64,000 nucleotides of DNA, taken from assembly GCA_963665195.1 (NCBI GenBank), contig OY762070.1, positions 2,666,001-2,730,000 of the forward strand, given 5' to 3'. Position numbers and translations under genes: made by a program. The notes beneath the pieces were generated by a model. It had not been told where the DNA came from and ran no database searches. It was given only the letters and a program-made list of their open reading frames with translations. Below are positions 1-7,199 of this stretch, piece after piece (position 1 is the first letter of the stretch; each line of letters starts with the position of its first letter). The stretch is from VXYL01 sp963665195 (lineage in GTDB: Bacteria > Pseudomonadota > Gammaproteobacteria > Pseudomonadales > Azotimanducaceae).

Positions 1-1087
1 CCACCGCCAGCGCCAGCACTAGGAACAGGTTGTTCGCCAGCAGCATGAACTCCCGCGACAACCCGCGATGCTCTGCCCGGCTGCGCACGGCGGGCGCTCT
101 CAGCCCGTAAAGCGTGAGCGCGCCGCCGATCGCCAGCACCAAGAGCCAGAGGATGAAGAGGCCCCGCTCCGGATCCGACGCGAACGCATGCACGGACGTG
201 ATGACCCCGGAGCGGACGATGAAGACGCCCAGCAGCGATAGGGAAAACGCCGCGATGGCGAGGAACACGGTCCAGCTCTTGAACGCGCCGCGCTTGTCCG
301 TGACGGCGAGCGAATGCACCAGCGCGGTGCCCGCCAGCCAAGGCATGAAGGAAGCGTTCTCCACCGGATCCCAGAACCACCAGCCGCCCCAGCCGAGCTC
401 GTAGTAGGCCCACCAGCTGCCGAGCGCGATGCCGACGGTGAGGAACGCCCACACCGCGTTCGCCCACGGCCTGGTCCGGCGCGCCCAGTCCGCATCCAGC
501 CGCCCGCTCCAAAGCCCGGCGACCGCGAAAGCGAACGGCACCGCGAAGCCGAAATAGCCGATGTAGAGCAGCGGCGGATGCACAAGGAGGCCGCGGTCCT
601 GCAACAGCGGGTTGAGGTCCGCGCCATCCGGCGGCCCGCCCACCAGGCGCGCGAACGGCGTGCTGGTGCTCAACAGGAACAGCAGAAAGCCGAAGTTCAA
701 CAGGCCCAGCGTGCCGAGCGTCGCGCCGTGCAGGCGTTGCGGCAGGTGCCGACCGGCCAGGCTCACGGCGAGCGTCCAGCCCGCCATCACCAGCGTCGAG
801 AACAGGAACGAGCCTTCGTGGCCGCCCCAGGTAGCGCTCAGCCGGTAGTGCCACGGCAGCGCCGTATTGGAGTTCCGCGCCACGTAGCCCACGGAAAAGT
901 CGTTGCTGAGGAAGGCGTACACGAGCACGGCGAAAGCAGCCGCCACCGCCGCGAACTGCACCATCGCCAGCGATTCCACGGCGCTTCGCCACGCCGCATC
1001 GCGGACGCTCAGGAAGCCGACGCCGCCCAGCGCCAGCGCCAGCACCAAGGCGGCGATGGCCGCGAAATGACCCAGCTCGACGATCAT
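1..1087 (-). CDS. ccmF: Cytochrome c-type biogenesis protein CcmF (partial, C-terminus outside window)
   Basis: CcmF is the inner-membrane haem lyase subunit that works with CcmH to attach haem to apocytochrome c in the periplasm (System I). About 362 codons are present and the stop lies beyond base 1; the family is about 640-660 residues, so roughly the first 55% is visible. The translation is a string of hydrophobic segments. It carries the tryptophan-rich haem-handling signature WGGWWFWDPVEN near residues 230-245, followed by ASFMPWL, and a preceding LLVHPPLLYIGY stretch, all diagnostic of CcmF. The ATG at 1085-1087 is only 6 nt downstream of an extended -10 (TGC-TATAGT), so the message may have little or no 5' leader. 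No other ccm genes are visible, but they could lie to the left. Confidence 0.96.
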   Translation of the reverse strand, partial: MIVELGHFAAIAALVLALALGGVGFLSVRDAAWRSAVESLAMVQFAAVAAAFAVLVYAFLSNDFSVGYVARNSNTALPWHYRLSATWGGHEGSFLFSTLVMAGWTLAVSLAGRHLPQRLHGATLGTLGLLNFGFLLFLLSTSTPFARLVGGPPDGADLNPLLQDRGLLVHPPLLYIGYFGFAVPFAFAVAGLWSGRLDADWARRTRPWANAVWAFLTVGIALGSWWAYYELGWGGWWFWDPVENASFMPWLAGTALVHSLAVTDKRGAFKSWTVFLAIAAFSLSLLGVFIVRSGVITSVHAFASDPERGLFILWLLVLAIGGALTLYGLRAPAVRSRAEHRGLSREFMLLANNLFLVLALAV

Positions 1088-1093
1088 CGGGGC

Positions 1094-1102
1094 ACTATAG
1101 CA
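1094..1102 (-). promoter_or_regulatory. Extended -10 promoter element directly before ccmF
   Basis: On the minus strand TGC-TATAGT (TATAGT at 1094-1099, TGC at 1100-1102) matches an extended -10 element. Only six bases separate it from the ccmF ATG, which would put the transcription start at or next to the start codon. No convincing -35 is present, as expected for extended -10 promoters. This is inference from motif spacing. Confidence 0.4.
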
Positions 1103-1184
1103 AGGCGCAAGGCGCTGCTGTTTGCATGGACTGCTTCAGTTGCGGTACTGTCTTCGCCTCGTAACGGCTAGCGGACTCTCAGCA

Positions 1185-1487
1185 ATGTCGAAGGTCGTGG
1201 GCCCCAGCGCCTTCCTCAACGAGTTTGGCGTGAGGAACGAACGCGTGAGGATTCTGCACTGGCTCGCCCGCCACGGCGGTGCCATGAGGCTCGCAGATGT
1301 CATTGACGCCAGCATGGAGCCGGACACGGTAGTCATGCACAAGGTCGCCGGCTTTGTGCGCGATGGCTTCGCACGGTGCGACGTTGACCTGGATGCAGAG
1401 GACCCTGGGCGCATCGGGCGGACGGCAGCCCGCCAGCCGCGAGTCGAGTTGACCGAACAGGGGCGAGCGCTGCTGAAGTACGCCTGA
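1185..1487 (+). CDS. Small winged-helix DNA-binding protein (MarR/ArsR-like fold)
   Basis: A 100-residue protein beginning MSKVVGPSAFLNEFG. Residues about 18-70 read as a winged helix: an initial helix (NERVRILHWLARHGG), a helix-turn-helix (RLADVIDASMEPDTVVMHKVAGFVRDG), then a wing ending in VELTEQGRALLKYA, a pattern seen in small MarR/PadR-like regulators. A longer upstream reading from 1122 exists, but its first 21 residues look non-coding; ATG 1185 is preferred. The next gene (1572) lies on the same strand in the same frame beyond the TGA. Its target is unknown. Given the defence-type genes nearby it may be a local regulator; that is inference. Confidence 0.6.
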   Translation: MSKVVGPSAFLNEFGVRNERVRILHWLARHGGAMRLADVIDASMEPDTVVMHKVAGFVRDGFARCDVDLDAEDPGRIGRTAARQPRVELTEQGRALLKYA

Positions 1488-1571
1488 ACGTCGGCAACGA
1501 GAGTCGCCGCCCCGCATGTCATACGTCATCGTTCCTATGTTGTCGCTGCCTTCCTTGCTGGACTCGTCGGC

Positions 1572-2168
1572 GTGACGCAAATCCTCTCGCGCTACCGGGA
1601 TGTCCCGCTCGTGGTGCTGCGCGAGTGGCCAGCGTGGACTTACGTTGGAACGAACGCCGCCGCGGGTGTGCTGGCGCTTCTGGTGATCGACGCCACGGGT
1701 TGGACGTTCGGCGATGATCTCAAACCAGGCGTGCAGCGCGGACTCCAGACCGCCGTTGCGGCATTCGGGGCGCTCGCGGTGATGCGCACTGCCGTACTTC
1801 AGATTCGGGTCAATGATCGCGAGGTGAACGTCGGGCCGAGTCTGCTGAACGCGCTTCTGGAGTTTACGGCCAACGGCATGGCTCGGAAGCGAGCCGGGCA
1901 CGTTGACAAGGTCGTCCGCGAGATCATGGTGGAGGTGAACTTCGACAGGGCCAAGGAGCAACTGCCGAGTTACTGCTTCTCGCTTATGAGAACATCTGAG
2001 GAAGAGCAGAAGGCCGTGTCGCGAGAAATCACCAGCCTCGATGTTCCGACCTTGGGGAACAGGACGAAATCACTGCTGCTCGGGATTGTGCTGCTTGAGC
2101 TGGTGGGGGAGGAGATGCTCGCCGATGCAGTCGAGACCCTGAGAGAGGAGATTCGTGACCATGCCTGA
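1572..2168 (+). CDS. Membrane-anchored protein of unknown function
   Basis: Not recognised. The 198-residue product has a hydrophobic segment near residues 26-42 (YVGTNAAAGVLALLVID) and a mostly soluble, acidic C-terminal part rich in predicted helix, with another apolar stretch near residues 168-180. The only start codon in this frame is the GTG at 1572. However, the open frame extends upstream to 1488 and encodes a second plausible membrane helix (SYVVAAFLAGLVGV) without an ATG, GTG or TTG, so the true N-terminus may be missing through a small indel. An ATG at 1516 lies in another frame and stops after 19 codons. The 3' end overlaps the following dioxygenase start by 8 nt, suggesting coupled translation. 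Confidence 0.5.
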   Translation: MTQILSRYRDVPLVVLREWPAWTYVGTNAAAGVLALLVIDATGWTFGDDLKPGVQRGLQTAVAAFGALAVMRTAVLQIRVNDREVNVGPSLLNALLEFTANGMARKRAGHVDKVVREIMVEVNFDRAKEQLPSYCFSLMRTSEEEQKAVSREITSLDVPTLGNRTKSLLLGIVLLELVGEEMLADAVETLREEIRDHA

Positions 2169-3069
2169 CGCGGATCAGAACCCGGCCGAAGACACCGCTG
2201 AGATCTACGGCGAGAAGGTAGCCGTGCCGGGCCTGTCGTCCTGGCTCGCGGATGTCGAAGAGCAAGGCTACGTACTCGTTCCCGGCTGGCTGGATGGCGA
2301 GCGCGTTGCCCGCCTCGGTGCGGACCTCAAGCGCGAGGTGAATCCCGTCCGCGAACTCATGGGAGATGGCGCCACCGTGCGCGCCCACAACCTGCTCGCC
2401 AAGACGCGCTGCGTGGACGATCTGGTCTGCGACCCGCGTCTGCTGGCCCTTGCCCAAGGCGTGCTCGGCCATCAGATTCAGGTCTCCGTAGTGGTGATGT
2501 TCGACCTGCTGCCGGGCGCGAAGGCCCAGGGCCTGCATCAGGACGACGGCCTGTGGCCGCTGCCGCGACCGCATCCGCCGTTCGTGCTGAACGCGGTCAT
2601 TGCCGTGGACGACTTCACCAAGGCGAACGGCGCCACCATGCTGGTGCCCGGCTCGCACAAGTGGCACGACCAGCCCGTGCGCCAGCCCCCGGACGTCGAG
2701 ACCGTGCAGATGGAAATGAAGGCCGGCTCGCTCCTGGCCTGGACCGGCGCCATGTGGCACGGCGGCGGGGCCAACACGACCAAGGACCAGCACCGGCTCG
2801 CGGTGGACATCAACTTCAATCTGGCGTACCTGCGCCAGCAGGAGAACCAATACGTCGGCGTGCCCCGCGAGGAAGTGGCGAAGATGCCGCAGCGCCTGCA
2901 GCGCGTGCTCGGCTACCAGCCGGGCCTGTCCGTGGCGGGGCCGGGCATGGTGGACCTGCGGGATCCGCTCGCGATGCTGAACCGCGTCTCCTTCGGCTAC
3001 GACATCAACGCCCCGGATATGCCGCCGCTGGCACCGCCGAACCCACCGCCCTACCGCGCGCCGGGATAG
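2161..3069 (+). CDS. Phytanoyl-CoA dioxygenase (PhyH) family Fe(II)/2-oxoglutarate oxygenase
   Basis: 302 residues, typical of the PhyH family of non-haem iron, 2-oxoglutarate-dependent hydroxylases acting in the cytoplasm on acyl-CoA or small metabolites. The iron-binding facial triad is visible: H126-Q-D128 (GLHQDDGLW) and the distal H200 (MWHGGGAN), followed by R212 (HRLAVDINFN), which would bind the 2-oxoglutarate carboxylate. The segment ATMLVPGSHKWHDQP, just before the distal histidine, is characteristic of PhyH. ATG 2161 is preferred over an in-frame GTG at 2155. The gene overlaps the end of the preceding membrane-protein gene, implying co-transcription, though a functional link is not obvious. 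Substrate cannot be inferred. Confidence 0.9.
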   Translation: MPDADQNPAEDTAEIYGEKVAVPGLSSWLADVEEQGYVLVPGWLDGERVARLGADLKREVNPVRELMGDGATVRAHNLLAKTRCVDDLVCDPRLLALAQGVLGHQIQVSVVVMFDLLPGAKAQGLHQDDGLWPLPRPHPPFVLNAVIAVDDFTKANGATMLVPGSHKWHDQPVRQPPDVETVQMEMKAGSLLAWTGAMWHGGGANTTKDQHRLAVDINFNLAYLRQQENQYVGVPREEVAKMPQRLQRVLGYQPGLSVAGPGMVDLRDPLAMLNRVSFGYDINAPDMPPLAPPNPPPYRAPG

Positions 3070-3103
3070 GCGCCAAAGGCATGTCCAGGTACTGCGTAGC
3101 AAC

Positions 3104-3706
3104 CTAGGCGTCGGGAATCCTCAGCTGTTCCGTCAGCTCGGAGACGGTGGTTGACGGGTTGTCGTGCGCTTCCGCATCGCCTCTCTCGCCCGCAAGTCCA
3201 CGCGCTCGCTCCACGGCGAGGTGATGGCTGGTCTCGATGGCCTGCCGGTCCTGGAAACGCTTGTTGGACCGGCTGTACGTTGGACAGAGCTCGCGCAGCC
3301 TCTCCTGCGCTTCATGCCGACCCAGCGGAGCGTCGACCGGCTCGTAGTGCAGGATGGCCCACAGTTCGAAGCAGGGGTTGGAGATCGCCATGTCGATGCC
3401 CGCGGCAATGCCAAGGTTGATCGCTTCGCAGAAATGGACGTGCTTGTCGCGGTCGAACACGGTCCAATAGGAGTCGCGTTCGGCGTCGTGGTCGGACTCG
3501 GCACTCTTGCGTTCGTCGATGGCGCGCTCGACGACGGCACGGGGGTCCTGGCCCAAGCCGATGACGTCCAACACCACTGATCAGGCACCATGCAGTTGCT
3601 TGAACAACCGTAGGTAGCCCGGTTCGGTCACTTGCCCTTCAGTGACCACCACCACGCGAGGTTTCGGGCGCCGTGACGGACGCGCCCGGCAGTACTTCCC
3701 CTTCAT
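3104..3706 (-). pseudogene. RloB-like protein interrupted by an in-frame UGA (codon 42)
   Basis: Read from ATG 3704-3706, which overlaps the TGA of the upstream ATPase gene as ATGA, this frame encodes a complete 200-residue RloB-like protein except for a TGA at codon 42 (3581-3583). The part before the stop carries the family N-terminal motif VVVVTEGQVTEPGYLRL. The part after it carries FDRDKHVHFCEAI and AISNPCFELWAILHY, the RloB hallmark, and ends NPSTTVSELTEQL. The same frame continues on both sides of the stop, so a single C-to-T change (CGA to TGA) would explain it. Residues after the stop could be translated alone from GTG 3577. Normal RloB partners an AAA ATPase in phage-defence-type modules, as here. 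Nonsense mutation, sequencing error and readthrough are all possible. Confidence 0.8.
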
Positions 3707-5025
3707 CGCTGTTCGTCTATGTCCAGGAAGAAGCTGGTGAGCTCGGGCGTCCCGCCGACACGGCCTTGCCGATAGGCGCGCTCGAAATCGCCGCGCAGGC
3801 GGTAGTCGGAGAGCGGCGTCAGCTCTGTTCTGCCCACCGAGTCCTTGTCCACAAGCCAGATCTCGTCTTGCGAGAGCAGGCCGCTGCCGAGCAGCGAGAC
3901 GTCATGGGTGGAAAACACGAGCTGGGCGCCCTGAGGGTTGGACTCCTTTCGCATGAAAAGCGACACGAAGGCACGCGCCAAGCGAGGATGCAGGCTGGAA
4001 TCCAGCTCGTCCACTACGAGTAGGCCGCCCGATGCCAGAGCGTTCAATGCCGGCAAAGCCAGACTGAGAAACATCCTCGTGCCTCGACTCTCGTAGTCGT
4101 AATCCAAGGGCATCAGTCCGGACGCGGACTCGTGCAGCAAGTGCAGTTCCCCGCGGATGAGTTCCTCCACTTCCTCTGCGGACACCTGCGGGTCTGCCCC
4201 GTCGCGGTGCCGTCGTCTGCCAAAGAAAGCTGCCAAGTCGCGAACGGTCTCGCGTTCGCCTTCATCGAGGTCCCGCTGTCCAGCCTCAATGCCCCGTACC
4301 CCCGCCTCGGCCTGTTGCAGCAGCTTTACCAGTTGGTCGCGGTGTCGGTAGTCAGCGAGTCGATCAGCCACTTCGGGCTCGGTCATGGGGCCGTCCGAGG
4401 GAAGGCACTGCCAATCATCGGCGAACCACGCGTGAACGTGCTTGAGCTGCGGATGGTTGTTCTGTGCTGCCGCAGACAGGAACAGGCTATTGGCTCGTGT
4501 CAGATTCGCGGTCACCTGATTCTCGCCTTCCAGGTGGGGACCGAAGACGACGGTCACGGCTCCGTCCTTGGTCTCGCGCGAATACAGCGTGTGCGTACTG
4601 CGCCTTTGGTTCTGAACGGACCTTCGCAATCGCTCGCTCGTGATCTCCAGCTCAGTGAACTCGACCTCCAAGTCGTAGACCTGTGCCGCGCCGGGGTCCG
4701 TGCCAAGCGTGAAGCTGCACTCGAACCGCGTGGGTTCCTGCGGCCCCTCGGCACTGAGGCGAAACGGATTCCTCGGCAGCGAATCCGTCGCGTCGTAGCG
4801 CTTGTGCGACTCCTCGACCAGGCGCTGCATGTCGTCCATGGCGTCGAGCAGGTTGGACTTGCCCGACGCATTCGCGCCGAACAGGGCGACTACCGGAACG
4901 GCTGCGGCGTCCACCACCGGAACCGGCATGGTCAGGCGTTGGTGGTCCGGAAACGACGCTGTGAAGAGCAGTTCCTGATAGTCCCGGATAGATAGGTGGT
5001 TGGCAACCCCGAAGCGCAAAAGCAC
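3703..5025 (-). CDS. AAA ATPase of the AAA_15/AAA_21 (OLD-like ABC) type, RloA/AbiLi-like
   Basis: 440 residues. Walker A GANASGKS at residues 50-57 follows a beta-rich N-terminus (MLLRFGVANHLSIRDYQEL) typical of SMC/ABC-like defence ATPases. Walker B is LLVVDELDSSLHP near residues 334-347, with a switch motif FSTHDVSLL after it. Between them lies a helical insertion rich in charged residues (about 210-280). The gene sits directly upstream of, and overlaps, the RloB-like gene, a pairing that as I recall matches AbiL-type two-component abortive-infection modules; that assignment is unverified. The ATPase itself is intact while the partner carries a nonsense codon. It is divergent from the AbiE remnant, with AT-rich direct repeats in the shared upstream region. 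Confidence 0.85.
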   Translation of the reverse strand: MLLRFGVANHLSIRDYQELLFTASFPDHQRLTMPVPVVDAAAVPVVALFGANASGKSNLLDAMDDMQRLVEESHKRYDATDSLPRNPFRLSAEGPQEPTRFECSFTLGTDPGAAQVYDLEVEFTELEITSERLRRSVQNQRRSTHTLYSRETKDGAVTVVFGPHLEGENQVTANLTRANSLFLSAAAQNNHPQLKHVHAWFADDWQCLPSDGPMTEPEVADRLADYRHRDQLVKLLQQAEAGVRGIEAGQRDLDEGERETVRDLAAFFGRRRHRDGADPQVSAEEVEELIRGELHLLHESASGLMPLDYDYESRGTRMFLSLALPALNALASGGLLVVDELDSSLHPRLARAFVSLFMRKESNPQGAQLVFSTHDVSLLGSGLLSQDEIWLVDKDSVGRTELTPLSDYRLRGDFERAYRQGRVGGTPELTSFFLDIDEQR

Positions 5026-5057
5026 CGGTTCTCATCCCCGATTAAAGCGCGACAAGG

Positions 5058-5089
5058 CCTTATGTTGCCATAATTGGCCCTTATGTGCC
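5058..5089. repeat. Direct repeat pair CCTTATGTTGCC / CCTTATGTGCC in the divergent intergenic region
   Basis: CCTTATGTTGCC (5058-5069) and CCTTATGTGCC (5079-5089) lie 21 bp apart, about two helical turns, in an AT-rich patch between the divergent ATPase gene and the AbiE remnant. Such phased repeats are a common operator layout. No binding protein can be named, but the winged-helix AbiEi-like antitoxin next door is a natural candidate. The rest of the 5026-5118 gap shows nothing else convincing. Confidence 0.4.
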
Positions 5090-5118
5090 TGTAGATTTCT
5101 GACCTAAGCGCTACCGCG

Positions 5119-5754
5119 GTGGTGTACCTCTCCCTTGCACGCCGGGCTCCTGAGCCTGTGCAGCGGTGGCACAGTCCGATCACGGACATGCCCGGCGCCC
5201 GCGGCTTCTCGTCCTGGCGGGTGATCTCAAGTGCATTTGAACAGGCAATTCTGCCTCTTCAAGTACATAATGTGTTGCCAACCGAGGTCGAGTTCTCGCG
5301 CCGCGCCATCGGCGCGGACCGGTTGGAGCCCAGATCGGCCGCGAGGGAGGCAGACGGCCTACTGGAGACCGCGACCATCAGCCCGCGCATCGCTGGGCGC
5401 TATCGGCAGCTTGCCTTCCCTTGCCAGCACTACACGGGTTTAGCTGCAGTGCGGCAGAAGGTGCGGGCACTGGCCAGGCGAGCCGCGCCGCAGGTGCGCG
5501 ATGCCTTCGACCTTCATGTCCTGTGGCTCGGCGGGCACTGGCCGGCCGTGGACGGCGAGCTCGGCGTGCCTGCTGCTGATCGGGAACGCGCGTTGGAAAA
5601 CCTGCTCGCCATGACCTATGCCGACTACCAAGGCCAAGTGCTGGATTTCATCGACGATGACGCTCGCAACGAATACGCGGCGGAGCCGCAGTGGCAGCGC
5701 ATCGCGGAGACGGTCTACCGCCTGCTCGAAGGCAGCGAGCCGAGCGGTCGATGA
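5119..5754 (+). pseudogene. N-terminally truncated AbiEii-like nucleotidyltransferase toxin remnant
   Basis: The C-terminal half resembles the back part of AbiEii/AbiGii-type nucleotidyltransferase toxins: TEVEFSRR, then a long helical segment with KVRALARR followed by RDAFDLHVLWL, the conserved K-R-A-L / R-D-x-F-D-L pattern. The catalytic GGTAL and SxDxD motifs that should precede it are absent; the first 55 residues (starting MVYLSLARRAPEP) do not look like the family. This is therefore read as a toxin that lost its catalytic N-terminus, and the nominal start is arbitrary. Its stop overlaps the antitoxin-like ATG (ATGA at 5751-5754), preserving the operon structure. It may be inert. Confidence 0.6.
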
Positions 5755-6365
5755 CCATCACGGCGTTCCTCCTGCGCCACGCGGTATTCCCGACGCGGCT
5801 GTTCGCGGCGCTCACCGGCATTCGGCTTGACTCGGCGTCCCGTCGTCTCGGGCGCCTGGCCGAGCAAGGCGACCTGGTGCGGTTGACGCGCGGCGTGTGG
5901 GCGCAGCCCGAACACCCAGCATGGACGCCGACGGCCGCCGTCGGCTACCTGCTCGGCAACGAGCAGGGCTGCGTCTCGTTCATCTCCGCGCTGCACCTGC
6001 ACGGCTTGCTGGCGCAGATCCCGGCGGTCACCACCGTGGCGACTACGGGGCATGGCCGGAAGCTGCGTACCACCCTTGGGCGCTACGAGTTCTACAGGCT
6101 GGACGGCCGCATGATGCGCCGCGGCATCGGCATGTCGGACACCACGCCGCCCTATCCGATCGCCACCGCTGAGAAAGCCCTGCTGGACACCTTCTACATC
6201 GCTACCCGGCGTGGCCGAAGGTTCGCCCGATTGCCGGAACTCGACCTCCAGACGGTGGATCGCGGGCGGCTCCAAGGCCTCATTCGCGAGCAAGTACGGT
6301 CCAAGCCGTTGCGCGTGGCGATCGAGCGGCGCGCCGCTAAGGCGTGGGCCGCTCGATCCGACTAG
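5751..6365 (+). CDS. AbiEi-like type IV antitoxin / transcriptional regulator
   Basis: 204 residues starting MTITAFLLRHAVF. The first 55 residues form a winged-helix region (FAALTGIRLDSASRRLGRLAEQGDLVRLTRGVW), and the remainder matches the AbiEi antitoxin C-terminal domain pattern: VGYLLGNEQGCVSFISALHLHGLL, then PPYPIATAEKALLDTFYI. In known systems AbiEi neutralises the AbiEii nucleotidyltransferase and represses its own promoter. Here the neighbouring toxin-like gene lacks its catalytic half, so this antitoxin may be orphaned. ATG 5751 is chosen because of the ATGA overlap; a longer reading from 5691 is not family-like. It converges on the next gene with a 4-base overlap of stops. Confidence 0.8.
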   Translation: MTITAFLLRHAVFPTRLFAALTGIRLDSASRRLGRLAEQGDLVRLTRGVWAQPEHPAWTPTAAVGYLLGNEQGCVSFISALHLHGLLAQIPAVTTVATTGHGRKLRTTLGRYEFYRLDGRMMRRGIGMSDTTPPYPIATAEKALLDTFYIATRRGRRFARLPELDLQTVDRGRLQGLIREQVRSKPLRVAIERRAAKAWAARSD

Positions 6366-7117
6366 ATGCCGCCCTCCGTCAGCTCGATCAGTTCCGTCAG
6401 CACCGTGCCGCCGCCGAGGCCGGACGGCAGCGTCGAAACGCTGCGGATGGTGCGGTGGGGGGCGGCTTGCGTCACCCAGAACGAGGCGGGCTGATCGCCG
6501 CCGCCAGGATCCGACACCAACACGACGAAGGTGTCGAAAGTGCCGGCCTCGGTGGTGATCTCGGCAGTGCGGGCGACGCGCACGGCCCAGGTGCGCTGAT
6601 TCTGCGTCGGCGTCTCGAAGCTGTGCAGGGTGGTCGCGTAACCGTCGGCAAGGGGCAACGCAGAGATGGCGGTTTCCACGTGGCCGACGATGGGCGCTTG
6701 CAACGTCGCGCTGATCTGGTTCTCGGTACCGTCCGGCAGCGTCGCCGTCCCGGTCACCGTGCCGCTCGTGTAGTCGAGCACCATCTCCTGCGCATCCTGG
6801 GCGACCCGCTGGTGCAGCGGGCGAAGATCGCCCGGGTGCAGAAGAATCGTCTCGGTGTACTCGCCCATCATCGCATCGACGCCACTGGTCACCTGCCAGA
6901 CCGCCTTCCCTTCGTGGCGCGCCTTCTGCCAAGCGATGTTGGAGGTCATGCGCAGCGTGGTGTCCTCCAGCGCCATGGTCACGGCGTAGGTGGCCGATGC
7001 CTCGGTGAGCTTGTCGGCGTCGAATCGGGGGCCCTCGGCCTCTTGCGCTTGGGCAAGGCCCGCGCCCAGCAAGGCGGCGGCGAGGGCGAGCCGAGTGAGG
7101 TGCCGTGGCGTATGCAT
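6362..7117 (-). CDS. Secreted/periplasmic protein of unknown function (DUF3108-like)
   Basis: 251 residues with a clear Sec signal peptide (MHTPRHLTRLALAAALLGAGLAQAQ, cleavage near residue 24). The mature part is beta-rich, with repeated short strands such as ATYAVTMALEDTTLRMTSN, ETILLHPGDLRPLHQRV and LDYTSGTVTGTATLPDG. This resembles DUF3108-type periplasmic proteins, which also contain a LLHPGDLRPL-like line, though the match is by impression only. No catalytic motif is visible. The gene stands alone on the minus strand, downstream of the alcohol dehydrogenase gene, separated by 82 bp. Function unknown. Confidence 0.7.
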   Translation of the reverse strand: MHTPRHLTRLALAAALLGAGLAQAQEAEGPRFDADKLTEASATYAVTMALEDTTLRMTSNIAWQKARHEGKAVWQVTSGVDAMMGEYTETILLHPGDLRPLHQRVAQDAQEMVLDYTSGTVTGTATLPDGTENQISATLQAPIVGHVETAISALPLADGYATTLHSFETPTQNQRTWAVRVARTAEITTEAGTFDTFVVLVSDPGGGDQPASFWVTQAAPHRTIRSVSTLPSGLGGGTVLTELIELTEGGI

Positions 7118-7199
7118 GGCCGTCTTGTCTCCGTGAGTCCGTGCCGGATGCGGCGTCGCGCTGCTTTGAGTGCCTTGAACGCGGAAAGTGCCCGAAGAC

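Noticed and set aside
1485..1574. Readthrough fusion of the winged-helix and membrane proteins
   Set aside because: They share a frame across TGA 1485, but the winged-helix protein ends naturally (RALLKYA) and the intervening residues are not family-like; treated as two genes.
3581..3583. Selenocysteine reading of the UGA in the RloB-like gene
   Set aside because: The surrounding residues (KQLHGA before, SVVLDVIG after) show no redox CxxU context and RloB has no known catalytic Cys there; a CGA-to-TGA nonsense change is simpler.
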